Assembly: GCA_024234395.1 (NCBI GenBank)
Contig: JACKOH010000001.1
Coordinates: 1,445,001-1,509,000 of the forward strand
Source of the DNA: Pseudomonadales bacterium
GTDB taxonomy: Bacteria > Pseudomonadota > Gammaproteobacteria > Pseudomonadales > Pseudohongiellaceae
Length of the DNA: 64,000 bases
Direction of reading: 5' to 3'
Shown here: positions 55,145 through 63,348 of the stretch, one piece after another
Numbering within the stretch: position 1 is the stretch's first letter
Layout of the letters: each line of letters opens with the position of its first letter
Notes under the pieces: model-generated
Databases searched by the model: none
The model's input: only the letters and a program-made list of their open reading frames with translations
What the model was told of the DNA's origin: nothing
Translations under genes and position numbers: made by a program

Positions 55145-55636
55145 ATGACACCTGAAGATTCTCTGCTCGCCATCTCCGAAATCGGGATCGGCCTGGCCGG
55201 TTTTTCCGGCCTGGTCGCAGCGTTTGTTCAACATTCAGGGCAGGAGTGGCGCCTGGAACAGAAGGCGCGAATCGTACTCCTCATCATTCTGTCTTTTGGC
55301 TTGATGATCTCGTCACTGATACCCTTCGCACTGTCAGGCATAAATGACTCACCGGCGCTGGTCTGGGGAACGCCGATGGTCGCCTTCAGCCTTCTTTGCT
55401 TGAGTTTGCTGGTGGTTTGGATTCGCACATCCCGCAAATACGGGTTTCGGCTTTATTTTCCTTTCATTTCGCTTCCCATAATGAGCGTTGCGTCGACTCT
55501 GCAGGTCATAGGCATCCTGAGTGGAATCGGTTTGATCTTTCCATATTCCCCTACGCTGTTCGTCTTTTGTCTGCTATCAGTTCTTATTTTCGGCGCCAAT
55601 ATCTTTCTGGCACTGCTGTACTCAATCTGGGGTTAG
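55145..55636 (+). CDS. Four-helix membrane protein, unknown function
   Basis: 163 residues. LLAISEIGIGLAGFSGLVAA is a recurring N-terminal signature of uncharacterised small membrane proteins; helices follow at LLIILSFGLMISSLIPF, VAFSLLCLSLLVVWI, LPIMSVASTLQVIGILSGIG and FCLLSVLIFGANIFLALLY. SD is weak. The stop TAG reads TAGCAGCCTGTT, the MITE-like terminus. Function unknown. Confidence 0.72.
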   Translation: MTPEDSLLAISEIGIGLAGFSGLVAAFVQHSGQEWRLEQKARIVLLIILSFGLMISSLIPFALSGINDSPALVWGTPMVAFSLLCLSLLVVWIRTSRKYGFRLYFPFISLPIMSVASTLQVIGILSGIGLIFPYSPTLFVFCLLSVLIFGANIFLALLYSIWG

Positions 55637-55653
55637 CAGCCTGTTCACGAAGT

Positions 55654-55839
55654 ACAGGGGGTCTGGAAGACACAATCAGCATGTTTTTACAAGCAACCAG
55701 CCTGGATCCATCCTTCGCTGCAGCTCACTATGACCTTGCGCAGATATATGCTTACCTGAATCAACCTTAACGTGCAGGGCCTCATTACCAGAGAGCTTCG
55801 GAGCTTGGTTATTCTGCAGCAAAGGAGATGTTGAAATGA
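55654..55839 (+). pseudogene. Remnant of a TPR-containing protein
   Basis: The frame reads GGLEDTISMFLQATSLDPSF then AAAHYDLAQIYAYLNQP, a TPR unit, meets TAA at 55768-55770, and continues in the same frame RAGPHYQRASELGYSAAKEM LK to a TGA at 55837. The downstream part is also TPR-like, so the TAA interrupts a once longer protein whose 5' part is missing. No start or SD. Confidence 0.55.
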
Positions 55840-55946
55840 CGGTTCTGAACTAGAATACCAGAGTGAGGATAAAGTTCCCGTCGAGCATCAGAACGGTAGC
55901 CTTGAGCTGTGGAGCTCACAAGCAGAACTGGAAATCCACACTGCCC

Positions 55947-56924
55947 TTACAGCCAGCGGTTCCAGCGAAACAGCATCGCCAGGGCCGACATCAGCCCGAC
56001 GCATAGAACCACTACAATCCAGAAGGCAGTATCATCCTCCACACCGGGCATACCACCCACATTGATTCCCATCAGCCCGGTAAAAAAACCCAGTGGCAGG
56101 AAAATAGTCGCGACTACTGTAAACACGTAGGAGCGGCGGTTCATTTCTTCGGACATCTGAGTCAGCAATTCGTCATGCGCCGCGGCGGCACGTTCCCGTA
56201 CTGCATCGATATCCTCGATATGGCGAATCAGGCGGTCGTTTATTTCCCGCAAGCGCAGCCTGTCCATTTCATCCAGCCAGCTTACCGGTTCTGCAGCAAG
56301 CCGATTCATGGCTTCGCGCTGGGGGGCCAGGTAGCGACGCAAGGTAATACACTGCTTACGCAGGCCGGCCAGGTCCAGGCGCACACTTTTCACTTCTCCG
56401 GCAACGACTCGCTCTTCAAGATAATCCACCTCTTCTTCAAGATTATCCACGGTACCGCTCATACGCTGAGTAATCCTGTCGACCCACTGGATCAGTAACG
56501 AAGGAGCGTCAGTTGGACCAACCCCGGCTTTGAGGTCCTCAAGCAGGTCCTGTGTGGACTGCAGAATTCGCTTACGGGTACTGATCAGTTGCCTGCCATC
56601 AGTCCAGATGCGTACCGACACCATGTCGTCAGGCTCTGATCCGGGATTGAGGTTCACTCCCCGCAGCGCCAGGAGCATATTGTCGCCGCGATTAATCGCC
56701 CTAGGTCGCGTCTCCGGGGTAATTAAAGCTGTTGAGGCAATGTCGTTAAGGCCACTGTCACGTATCAGCCACTGCTGGGCCTCTTCTCTGCAGAAGTCAA
56801 AATGCAGCCAGCGCGTGCCCATAGCGGGATTCCAGTTTTCCACTTCGTGCCAATCAAGGTCACGCGCCCCACCCTGGCCGTCCAACAGCTTAGCATGTAT
56901 CAGTCCATCAGGCGCCTTAACCAT
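55947..56924 (-). CDS. CorA/ZntB family divalent-cation transporter
   Basis: 325 residues. Large cytoplasmic N-terminal domain (GTRWLHFDFCREEAQQWLIR, TRPRAINRGDNMLLALRGVN), long coiled helix, and two C-terminal membrane helices with the pore motif GINVGGMPG (LPLGFFTGLMGINVGG), the GMN-type motif in its ZntB variant. Likely a zinc transporter like ZntB; direction and metal are inferred from the family. Monocistronic. Confidence 0.9.
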   Translation of the reverse strand: MVKAPDGLIHAKLLDGQGGARDLDWHEVENWNPAMGTRWLHFDFCREEAQQWLIRDSGLNDIASTALITPETRPRAINRGDNMLLALRGVNLNPGSEPDDMVSVRIWTDGRQLISTRKRILQSTQDLLEDLKAGVGPTDAPSLLIQWVDRITQRMSGTVDNLEEEVDYLEERVVAGEVKSVRLDLAGLRKQCITLRRYLAPQREAMNRLAAEPVSWLDEMDRLRLREINDRLIRHIEDIDAVRERAAAAHDELLTQMSEEMNRRSYVFTVVATIFLPLGFFTGLMGINVGGMPGVEDDTAFWIVVVLCVGLMSALAMLFRWNRWL

Positions 56925-56967
56925 GGCAGTCCCTATTACCAGTCAGAATCATTAGTAGCCTGTTAGC

Positions 56968-57104
56968 AGCCTGTTGAAAAACTCTCAGCTGGCACAATAC
57001 GGCGTTAAAATCCGGCTCAAAATGCTCATTTACGCCATGTAAACTGCGCTTTTTCGCCAGATTTTGCCTTGTCTCGCACTCATCTGAGAGTTTTTCAACA
57101 GGCT
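56968..57104 (-). mobile_element. MITE-like element, copy E (best preserved)
   Basis: 137 bp, orientation as copy C. Termini are perfect 21-bp inverted repeats beginning AGCCTGTTGAAAAACTCTCA and ending TTTTTCAACAGGCT. The core has CTGGCACAATACGGCGTTAA, TCAAAATGCTCATTTACGCC, TGTAAACTGCGCTTTTTCGC and CAGATTTTGCCTTGTC. GTTA lies just outside both ends and could be a target duplication, but this is not seen at other copies. Confidence 0.88.
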
Positions 57105-57115
57105 GTTAGGAGAAT

Positions 57116-57139
57116 AATTGGGCTCAGAGTAAAAATACA
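57116..57139 (+). repeat. Single copy of the GGG(G)TCAGAGT repeat
   Basis: AATTGGGCTCAGAGTAAAAA followed by TACA, matching the left arm of the inverted pair at 54964 except for one base in the core and small changes in the A-rich tail. It starts 11 bp after MITE-like copy E. The rest of the gap to 57316 shows no gene. Confidence 0.55.
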
Positions 57140-57316
57140 GTAGTTTCGGAAGTGCGGGAGTTTGCCGGCTGTCTGCGCCGCTGTCGAACCGGGAGATGTC
57201 AATCTCAGCTCCGCCTTTTTCGAACTTTTGCGTCAGGATATTGAGGGTTACCAGGAACTGAGAAGCGGAAATGCCAGCAATCTCAGGATTCCGGATCAAG
57301 TCCCTCGCATAATTTT

Positions 57317-58687
57317 TCAGTCCGAACTGGCGAGCGGCAGAGTGAATCTTGCCTCACACCCTTCATCATCGGAGCGATTGCCGATTGTCAGAAAGCCATC
57401 ATGCGCTTCAATCACCTGTTGACAGAAAACCAGGCCGACACCAGAACCAGCAGGCTTGGTTGTATAGTATGGCGTGAAGAGATTTTCAGAGTTAAGAATT
57501 CCAGTTCCCTTGTCGCAGACTTCAATAACCAGCTGGCCCGAGTCGGTATGCCAGTACACTGCTATTTCGTCGGCACCGGTGCTGGCTTCGACATCATTCT
57601 TTAACAGATTGATCATTACCTGTTCTATCTGCGCCGCATCGAGTGAAACCGAAATCGGTTCGCCTTGCAATCGGACGCGGTGTTCGGGAAACAATTTCAC
57701 TATTGCGCTCATCAATTGGCCGAATTCTATTGTACTTTTCACGGGCTCAGGTAATTTTGCGATTTTCTGGTAGCTTTGCACGAAATGCGCCAGAGAATTG
57801 GCACGGTTGGCGATAACCTCCATCCCTTCCAGTAGCTCGCATTTCAGAGCCTCGTCGCGCTCGCGCTTGCTGATTTGACTCTTCAGAGCTTCGCTGAACG
57901 ATTTCAATGGCGTCAGTGAGTTATTGATTTCATGGCTGAGTACCCGCACAAGGTTACGCCAGGCACGACGTTCCTCGAGGCGCAGGATGGATGAGACATT
58001 AGTAAGAAACAGCAAACTGTGCGTATTCCCATCGGCCATGAAACGTTCGAGGTGGGCGCGATAGCGTCCTTGTCGGGAACCGAACTGAAGGTTCACTACC
58101 CGTGTTTCACCCACCTGCATAGCTCTGGTAGAGGCCAATACGTCGGTGAATTGTGAACTGGAATCTCCGGGTAATGCGCCAGGCGCCAGCCCTGCCAGAT
58201 TACAGGCGGCCGGGTTGGCAAATTGGATACGCTCCTCCTGATCCCAGGCAATAATCGCCACATCGATCTGATCGATAACTTTCTGCACCAACAGCTGACT
58301 TTCCTCGGACCGGGTCCGCTGCCGCTGCAATGTCCTGGCCAGCGCATTGATTGTTCCCACCAGTTCACTGAACGCACTGCCGGATTGGGAATACCCGCCT
58401 CGCAGCGTATAGTCACCACGCACAACTGCATCCAGCAGGTTATGCAGACTGCGAAACTGAAACTGCGTCTGGCGCCAGACCGTGGTAGCACAGTACAGGA
58501 TCAGGAACAGCAGGACCAGAAAGACTATTGCCAATAAATACAGAGACACCTGGAAGTACCACAATGCCCCCAGCAACAACGCGGACGGGATGAGGTTGGC
58601 AATCAGAACCAGCAGCACCAGCCGATTTTCAATGGGATCCTTCTGGTTGTCCCGGATTGCACGTTTACCGGCATTTAGGTCAGGCAA
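57317..58687 (-). CDS. NtrY-like sensor histidine kinase
   Basis: About 456 residues. Two N-terminal membrane helices (LVLLVLIANLIPSALLLGAL and LYLLAIVFLVLLFLILY), a HAMP-like linker, a PAS domain (VIDQIDVAIIAWDQEERIQF), the H-box VRVLSHEINNSLTPLKSFSE and an ATPase domain (QVMINLLKNDVEAST, VCDKGTGI, TTKPAGSGVGL). No ATG is available: TTG 58687 has GAGG 5 nt upstream and is preferred; TTG 58711 is the other option. The Asn-box reads LLKNDVEA rather than the common LLxNAxEA. Partner of the regulator immediately upstream. Confidence 0.9.
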   Translation of the reverse strand: MPDLNAGKRAIRDNQKDPIENRLVLLVLIANLIPSALLLGALWYFQVSLYLLAIVFLVLLFLILYCATTVWRQTQFQFRSLHNLLDAVVRGDYTLRGGYSQSGSAFSELVGTINALARTLQRQRTRSEESQLLVQKVIDQIDVAIIAWDQEERIQFANPAACNLAGLAPGALPGDSSSQFTDVLASTRAMQVGETRVVNLQFGSRQGRYRAHLERFMADGNTHSLLFLTNVSSILRLEERRAWRNLVRVLSHEINNSLTPLKSFSEALKSQISKRERDEALKCELLEGMEVIANRANSLAHFVQSYQKIAKLPEPVKSTIEFGQLMSAIVKLFPEHRVRLQGEPISVSLDAAQIEQVMINLLKNDVEASTGADEIAVYWHTDSGQLVIEVCDKGTGILNSENLFTPYYTTKPAGSGVGLVFCQQVIEAHDGFLTIGNRSDDEGCEARFTLPLASSD

Positions 58688-58732
58688 CGGAACCTCACTG
58701 GTCGGGCGCAACAGCCCGACGCGCAGCTTTCT

Positions 58733-60109
58733 CTATTTCAGTTCATGTTTCTTGAGATGACGGTAGAATGCACTTTTCGAAAGACCAAGGGATTCCGCGG
58801 CCAACTGGCTGTTGCCGTCACAGGATTCCAATCGTTCAGCGATAACCTGCCTCTCGATTTCGGCCAGGGTAAGTTCAGCCGCTGCACTTCCCCGGTCCGG
58901 TAACTTCGACTCCTGGCGCGGATCGACACCCAGCACATCCGGTTCGATGACTTCCTGAGCCAGGATGCTGGCCCGTTCAATCAGATGTGCCAGCTCTCTT
59001 ACATTGCCGGGCCATGTGTAGGCTTTCAGCGCGCCTCTCGACGCCGTGGAGAATTCCAGATCCGGCTTATTGTACCTGGCCCGGTTAAGCGCCAGAAAGT
59101 GCTCGGCGAATGGCAGAATGTCCTCAGACCTCTCGCGCAACGGCGGCACATTAATGACCACCGTATTGATCCGATAGAGCAGATCCTGGCGGAAATGCCC
59201 GGCAGTGACGGCCGCTTCCAGATTGCCATTGGTGGCACAGATCAACCGGCAATCCGCCACATGCGTGTGACTGCCCCCCACCCGTTCGAAGTGCCCGTCC
59301 TCCAGTACACGAAGCAGTTTGGCCTGTTGGGAAAAGGGTGTATTTCCCACCTCATCAAGGAACAAAGTCCCGCCTTCCGCCAGCTCGAAGCGTCCGATAT
59401 GTGTGCGTGCAGCATCGGTAAACGCCCCTTTTTCGTGGCCAAACATTTCACTTTCGAACAGGCTTTCGGTTATTGCCCCCATATTCACCTTGATCAGGGG
59501 ACCCTCGCGCCTGGGGGAAAGACAGTGAACATGATCCACAAGGAAGCTTTTGCCGGTGCCATTTTCCCCGGTCAGCAGCAGGCTGGCGTCACTGCCGGCC
59601 ACCTTCTGAAGGTCATCCATCACCTTGCGCATGACTGGTGACCGACAGAACAGACCATCGCCCGTATCCTTCAATGCATTGCGCAACAGCTTGTTTTCTT
59701 CACTTAGCCGCTGTGAACGCCTCTCCGACTTGGTGAGCCGTAACTGATTGCCGATAATTGCCAGTAGCCGTTCGTTTTCCCAGGGCTTCTGGATGAAGTC
59801 CCGGGCTCCCGCCTGCATCGCTTTGACCGCCGTTTCGATACTGCCCCAGGCGGTCATGGCAATTACCGCCGGACTTGGCTCCAGTGCGGCAAGAGCTGGC
59901 AATAACTCGAGGCCTTCCTGCCCGGAGGTTGTATCCTTGCGGTAATTCAGATCCATCAGCACAATCGGAAAATCCCGTTGCCTGATCAGCGCCATGACTT
60001 TGGCTGGCGAGTCTGCAGTGACCACTTCATACCCCTCTGTCTGCAATAGGTAACGCAGGGCAGAGACGACATCAGGGTCGTCGTCAGCAACTAGTATCGT
60101 ATCTTGCAT
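58733..60109 (-). CDS. NtrC-family sigma54-dependent response regulator
   Basis: 458 residues. Receiver domain with phospho-acceptor Asp53 (PIVLMDLNYRKDT) and conserved TAWGS and KPW; AAA+ domain with Walker A GENGTGKS, the sigma54-contact loop GAFTDA, Walker B GGTLFLDEVG and the arginine-finger region; C-terminal Fis-type HTH (NSQLAAESLGLSKSAFYRHL). Activates sigma54 promoters when phosphorylated by the kinase encoded next to it. The phospho-acceptor loop carries a small insertion (NYRKDTTSGQEG) seen in a subset of NtrC-like regulators. Confidence 0.94.
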   Translation of the reverse strand: MQDTILVADDDPDVVSALRYLLQTEGYEVVTADSPAKVMALIRQRDFPIVLMDLNYRKDTTSGQEGLELLPALAALEPSPAVIAMTAWGSIETAVKAMQAGARDFIQKPWENERLLAIIGNQLRLTKSERRSQRLSEENKLLRNALKDTGDGLFCRSPVMRKVMDDLQKVAGSDASLLLTGENGTGKSFLVDHVHCLSPRREGPLIKVNMGAITESLFESEMFGHEKGAFTDAARTHIGRFELAEGGTLFLDEVGNTPFSQQAKLLRVLEDGHFERVGGSHTHVADCRLICATNGNLEAAVTAGHFRQDLLYRINTVVINVPPLRERSEDILPFAEHFLALNRARYNKPDLEFSTASRGALKAYTWPGNVRELAHLIERASILAQEVIEPDVLGVDPRQESKLPDRGSAAAELTLAEIERQVIAERLESCDGNSQLAAESLGLSKSAFYRHLKKHELK

Positions 60110-60148
60110 TAGTCGTCGGAGTTTCTGAATCAGGGCAGAGCAAGTCTA

Positions 60149-62602
60149 TCACTCGTAGCGCAGGAGTTCTGCCGGCTCCTTCTGCAATTCATTCTTGATC
60201 GGGTAATAAATCGTCAGAATAATACAGGCCAGAAATGCCAGCAGGACAAAGGCACTGGCGATCAGCCCCGGCACGATAAAGTCCGGCCCGGCCAGGCTCT
60301 CGATGAAGATCACGAACGGCGAGCAAACCAGAATCGCAATAGCGATACCGATCAGAGCCTGCCGGATTCCCTGCCGGATGAAGGTCAGACTGATTGAGCG
60401 GTCGGGCTCCCCCAGGGCGCGGCGGGTCCCGATTTCCTGTGTACGCAATTGCACAGAATTCTTGGTCAGACCGAAGATGCCGGCGATGGATATCAGAAAG
60501 GCAAACAACCCTATCACTGTGAAAACGAGAATTCCTGACCGGGTGACAAAAGAAACCATTTCCCGATTCTGTGCCCAACTCAAGATACCGATCGAGACGT
60601 TGGAATTCAAACCGAGCACAGTATCGCCCAGTATCCGGGTGGCCCGCTGCTCATTGACATTGCTGCGAATGATTGCCGTGATCTGTTCGGAATCCAACTG
60701 GCCCAAGGGCAGATAGACCATGTTGAACTCCCGCCTGAAAAGTTCTGTACTGTCGATGGGAGTGTCGGTTGTCATTCCGACAACCGTATAGTTTAGAAAC
60801 GTATCTGCCTCGCCACTGTCAGCAACACTGAGACGCCGACCGACTGGCGACTGGCCAGGCCACAGTTCCTGAGCCAGGGACTGGCTCACCAGCGCCACTG
60901 GCGTGCTTTCCGGTCGATCCCGGTCGTCGAACAGCCGGCCTTCCAACAGCGATGCATTCAGCATACTCAAGTTACCGGAATAGATCTGAACCCGTGACAG
61001 CGGCCGGTCCTGCTGTGTCAGATAGCTCGCGTCGTCGACACCGAGAAGACGCTGCCCCGCTTCACCGATCATCATGACCTCGTTGACATCCGGGTGACTC
61101 GCCAGGCGATCCTGCAGCGACTGAAAAAATACCAGGCGCTGTCGGGCACTGGCAAACTCGTCAAGGGTGTAAACTTCAAGGCTGTAGATCCCTTCCGGGT
61201 CGATGCTGCGAAAAGTACCGCCTAGAGACCAAACGAACGTGATCATGGCGATAAACACATAAAGGAAAATTGAAATCAGAGCAATGGCCGCCACCACCAG
61301 GGCCCGGCTGAAGCGTCCTGTCTTAAGCCCGAGGGCTCCTCGGGTACCGTCCTGCATGACTGAATTGAAATTGCCATTGATGAGTCTCCAGGCTGGCCAG
61401 GCACTGGTGACCAGCACTGTAAGCAGCGCAAAGACTACTGCCAGCGACAGAGTAAAAATATCGATCCTGAAATCCCACCAGAACTCAATCCCTTCTTCGG
61501 CCAGAAGCGTGGTCAGGAACAGGTTCAATGCCTGCAGAAACAGGCCGGCCATCAGGATGGCAAACAGCGCGCCTGCGGTTGCGATAATAATACTTTCCCC
61601 CAGTGTCTGTACCAGTAGCCGTATTCTGGGAGCGCCAAGCGCGACGCGAATGGACATATCCCGCAATCGCCCATTGGTCCGCGCCAGCAACAAGGTTCCC
61701 ACATTAATACAGGCCAGTAGAAATAGAATCACAGCGAGTATACCGATTATTCCGAATACCAGCTGATTACCCAAGTTGTGCAGATTGCGCCGTGGCAGGG
61801 TTGTCACGAAGCCTGAGTCCAGGGAACTGACAATTCGTTCGATTCTTGAAACCGAGTCAGGGTTCTGAAGCGGATACTGTGTCCGGATTCGTCGCAACAG
61901 GTTTGCGAATTCGTTGCTGGCCTCGTCTTCGGTTGCGCCCGTCTTTCGCAGCGCATAGGGCTGAACGAGTGTCATTTCATTGGTTACCGGATTGAGGTGG
62001 GATTGCGCAGCGGGAATCCAGAGATCAGACCAGCGCGGAAAGGTAAATCCTTCCGGCATAACACCGACCACGCGACGGGAAATTCCACCGACCCGGATAA
62101 TGCTGTCGAGAATATCCGGATCGCCGGCAAAAGCCAGTTGCCAGAAGCCATGCGATAGCACAGCTACCGGCTCAGCCGCGGCGCGCTGATCGGCTTGCTG
62201 CAGGGTCCTGCCCAGGGTGGGACGCTCCGGCAGGAAGTTGAACATGTTCCATTCAGTCTGCGTAATCGCTGCCTCATAAAGCACTTCGTCGGATTGCACA
62301 TAAGCCTGATAGGCTGAGTAAACCCCTATATTCTCCAGGGTCGTCAGATCGTCCCTGATAGCAGCAAATTCATACGCTTTCATGGGCATACAGGCACCCA
62401 GTTCGCCTCTGCCACAGAGCTCCACGATACGATCGCCATTGGGAAGATCGACATCCTTGAAGCCGAAGGTATAAATAAAACTGAAGGTGAACAGGGTGAG
62501 TCCCAGGCCACCTGCGAGCACAATGATCGACAGCAGAGCAAAGCCCGGACTTCTGGCAATCTGGCGAAAGGTGTATTTCCAGTCTGACGTTGCAAAGATC
62601 AC
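60149..62602 (-). CDS. MacB/ADOP-type ABC transporter permease
   Basis: 817 residues. Two FtsX-like permease modules, each with a MacB periplasmic core: helix 1 near SPGFALLSIIVLAGGLGLTL, helices around 280-420, a second core (LDEFASARQRLVFFQSLQDR onward), and a C-terminal helix set (IAILVCSPFVIFIESLAG). This matches the about 800-residue duplicated permeases of the ADOP type, without a prefix domain. Start is GTG 62602 with AGGA 8 nt upstream. Works with the ATPase encoded just upstream and the HlyD-like adaptor to export or extract an unknown compound. Confidence 0.9.
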   Translation of the reverse strand: MIFATSDWKYTFRQIARSPGFALLSIIVLAGGLGLTLFTFSFIYTFGFKDVDLPNGDRIVELCGRGELGACMPMKAYEFAAIRDDLTTLENIGVYSAYQAYVQSDEVLYEAAITQTEWNMFNFLPERPTLGRTLQQADQRAAAEPVAVLSHGFWQLAFAGDPDILDSIIRVGGISRRVVGVMPEGFTFPRWSDLWIPAAQSHLNPVTNEMTLVQPYALRKTGATEDEASNEFANLLRRIRTQYPLQNPDSVSRIERIVSSLDSGFVTTLPRRNLHNLGNQLVFGIIGILAVILFLLACINVGTLLLARTNGRLRDMSIRVALGAPRIRLLVQTLGESIIIATAGALFAILMAGLFLQALNLFLTTLLAEEGIEFWWDFRIDIFTLSLAVVFALLTVLVTSAWPAWRLINGNFNSVMQDGTRGALGLKTGRFSRALVVAAIALISIFLYVFIAMITFVWSLGGTFRSIDPEGIYSLEVYTLDEFASARQRLVFFQSLQDRLASHPDVNEVMMIGEAGQRLLGVDDASYLTQQDRPLSRVQIYSGNLSMLNASLLEGRLFDDRDRPESTPVALVSQSLAQELWPGQSPVGRRLSVADSGEADTFLNYTVVGMTTDTPIDSTELFRREFNMVYLPLGQLDSEQITAIIRSNVNEQRATRILGDTVLGLNSNVSIGILSWAQNREMVSFVTRSGILVFTVIGLFAFLISIAGIFGLTKNSVQLRTQEIGTRRALGEPDRSISLTFIRQGIRQALIGIAIAILVCSPFVIFIESLAGPDFIVPGLIASAFVLLAFLACIILTIYYPIKNELQKEPAELLRYE

Positions 62603-62621
62603 GTAGAGTATCCTTCAGCCA

Positions 62622-63338
62622 TCAGTGGTTTACTGCAGTGGTCCTGATCGCCGGTTCGTCTGCCACAATCTGGCCATCGAAGAGCTCCAGGTAACGATCT
62701 GCACGCTTCGCCGAAGCCGGGTCGTGAGTGACCATACAGATCGTGGCTCCCTCTTGGTGTAGTTTCTCCAGCAGTTGCATCACTGACTCGGCATTTCTTG
62801 AGTCGAGGTTACCGCAGGGTTCATCGGCCAGAATCATGGATGGGTTGCCACCGATTGCGCGTGCCACGGCAACACGTTGCTGCTGTCCGCCAGACAACTG
62901 CGAGGGAAAGTGGTCTCTTCTCGATGTCATATCTACCGTAGCAAGGCAATCCAGGACAATCTCCTCTTTCTGGCTGTCACTGAGATCATTGCGATAAGTG
63001 AGCGGTAGCTGAATGTTCTCGTAGACTGTGAGATCGCTGATCAGATTGAACGATTGAAATACAAAACCGATTTCGCGATTACGCAGTCGAGCCCGTTCCT
63101 CTCTTCCCAGCTCCGTGACTTCATGTCCGGCAAGAAAATACTCACCGCTTGTCGCCACGTCCAACAAGCCGAGAATCGACAGCAACGTGGATTTGCCGCA
63201 GCCGGACGTACCGGCAATAGATACAAACTCGCCTTTTGTGATAACAAGGTTAATATTCTGCAGGGCATGGGTTTCCAGAGTTTCGGTCGAATACACCTTG
63301 CCTATACCTTTCAATTCAATGAGGTTCGATTGCGTCAT
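62622..63338 (-). CDS. ABC transporter ATP-binding protein (MacB/LolD-like)
   Basis: 238 residues. Walker A GTSGCGKST, Q-loop FVFQSFNLISDLTVYENI, signature LSGGQQQRVAVARAI, Walker B MILADEPCGNLDS and the H-loop VTHDP. The insertion after the Q-loop and the overall length fit the LolD/MacB group, which couple to FtsX-type permeases. 19 bp before the permease start and 10 bp after the adaptor stop: one operon. Confidence 0.95.
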   Translation of the reverse strand: MTQSNLIELKGIGKVYSTETLETHALQNINLVITKGEFVSIAGTSGCGKSTLLSILGLLDVATSGEYFLAGHEVTELGREERARLRNREIGFVFQSFNLISDLTVYENIQLPLTYRNDLSDSQKEEIVLDCLATVDMTSRRDHFPSQLSGGQQQRVAVARAIGGNPSMILADEPCGNLDSRNAESVMQLLEKLHQEGATICMVTHDPASAKRADRYLELFDGQIVADEPAIRTTAVNH

Positions 63339-63348
63339 TCCTGTCTTC

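Noticed and set aside
57030..57299. 89-codon minus-strand frame ending in MSARQGKIWRKSAVYMA-like sequence
   Set aside because: Its C-terminal part is MITE-like copy E read in frame and the rest is the GGGCTCAGAGT repeat; similar peptides are produced at other copies. Not a protein gene.
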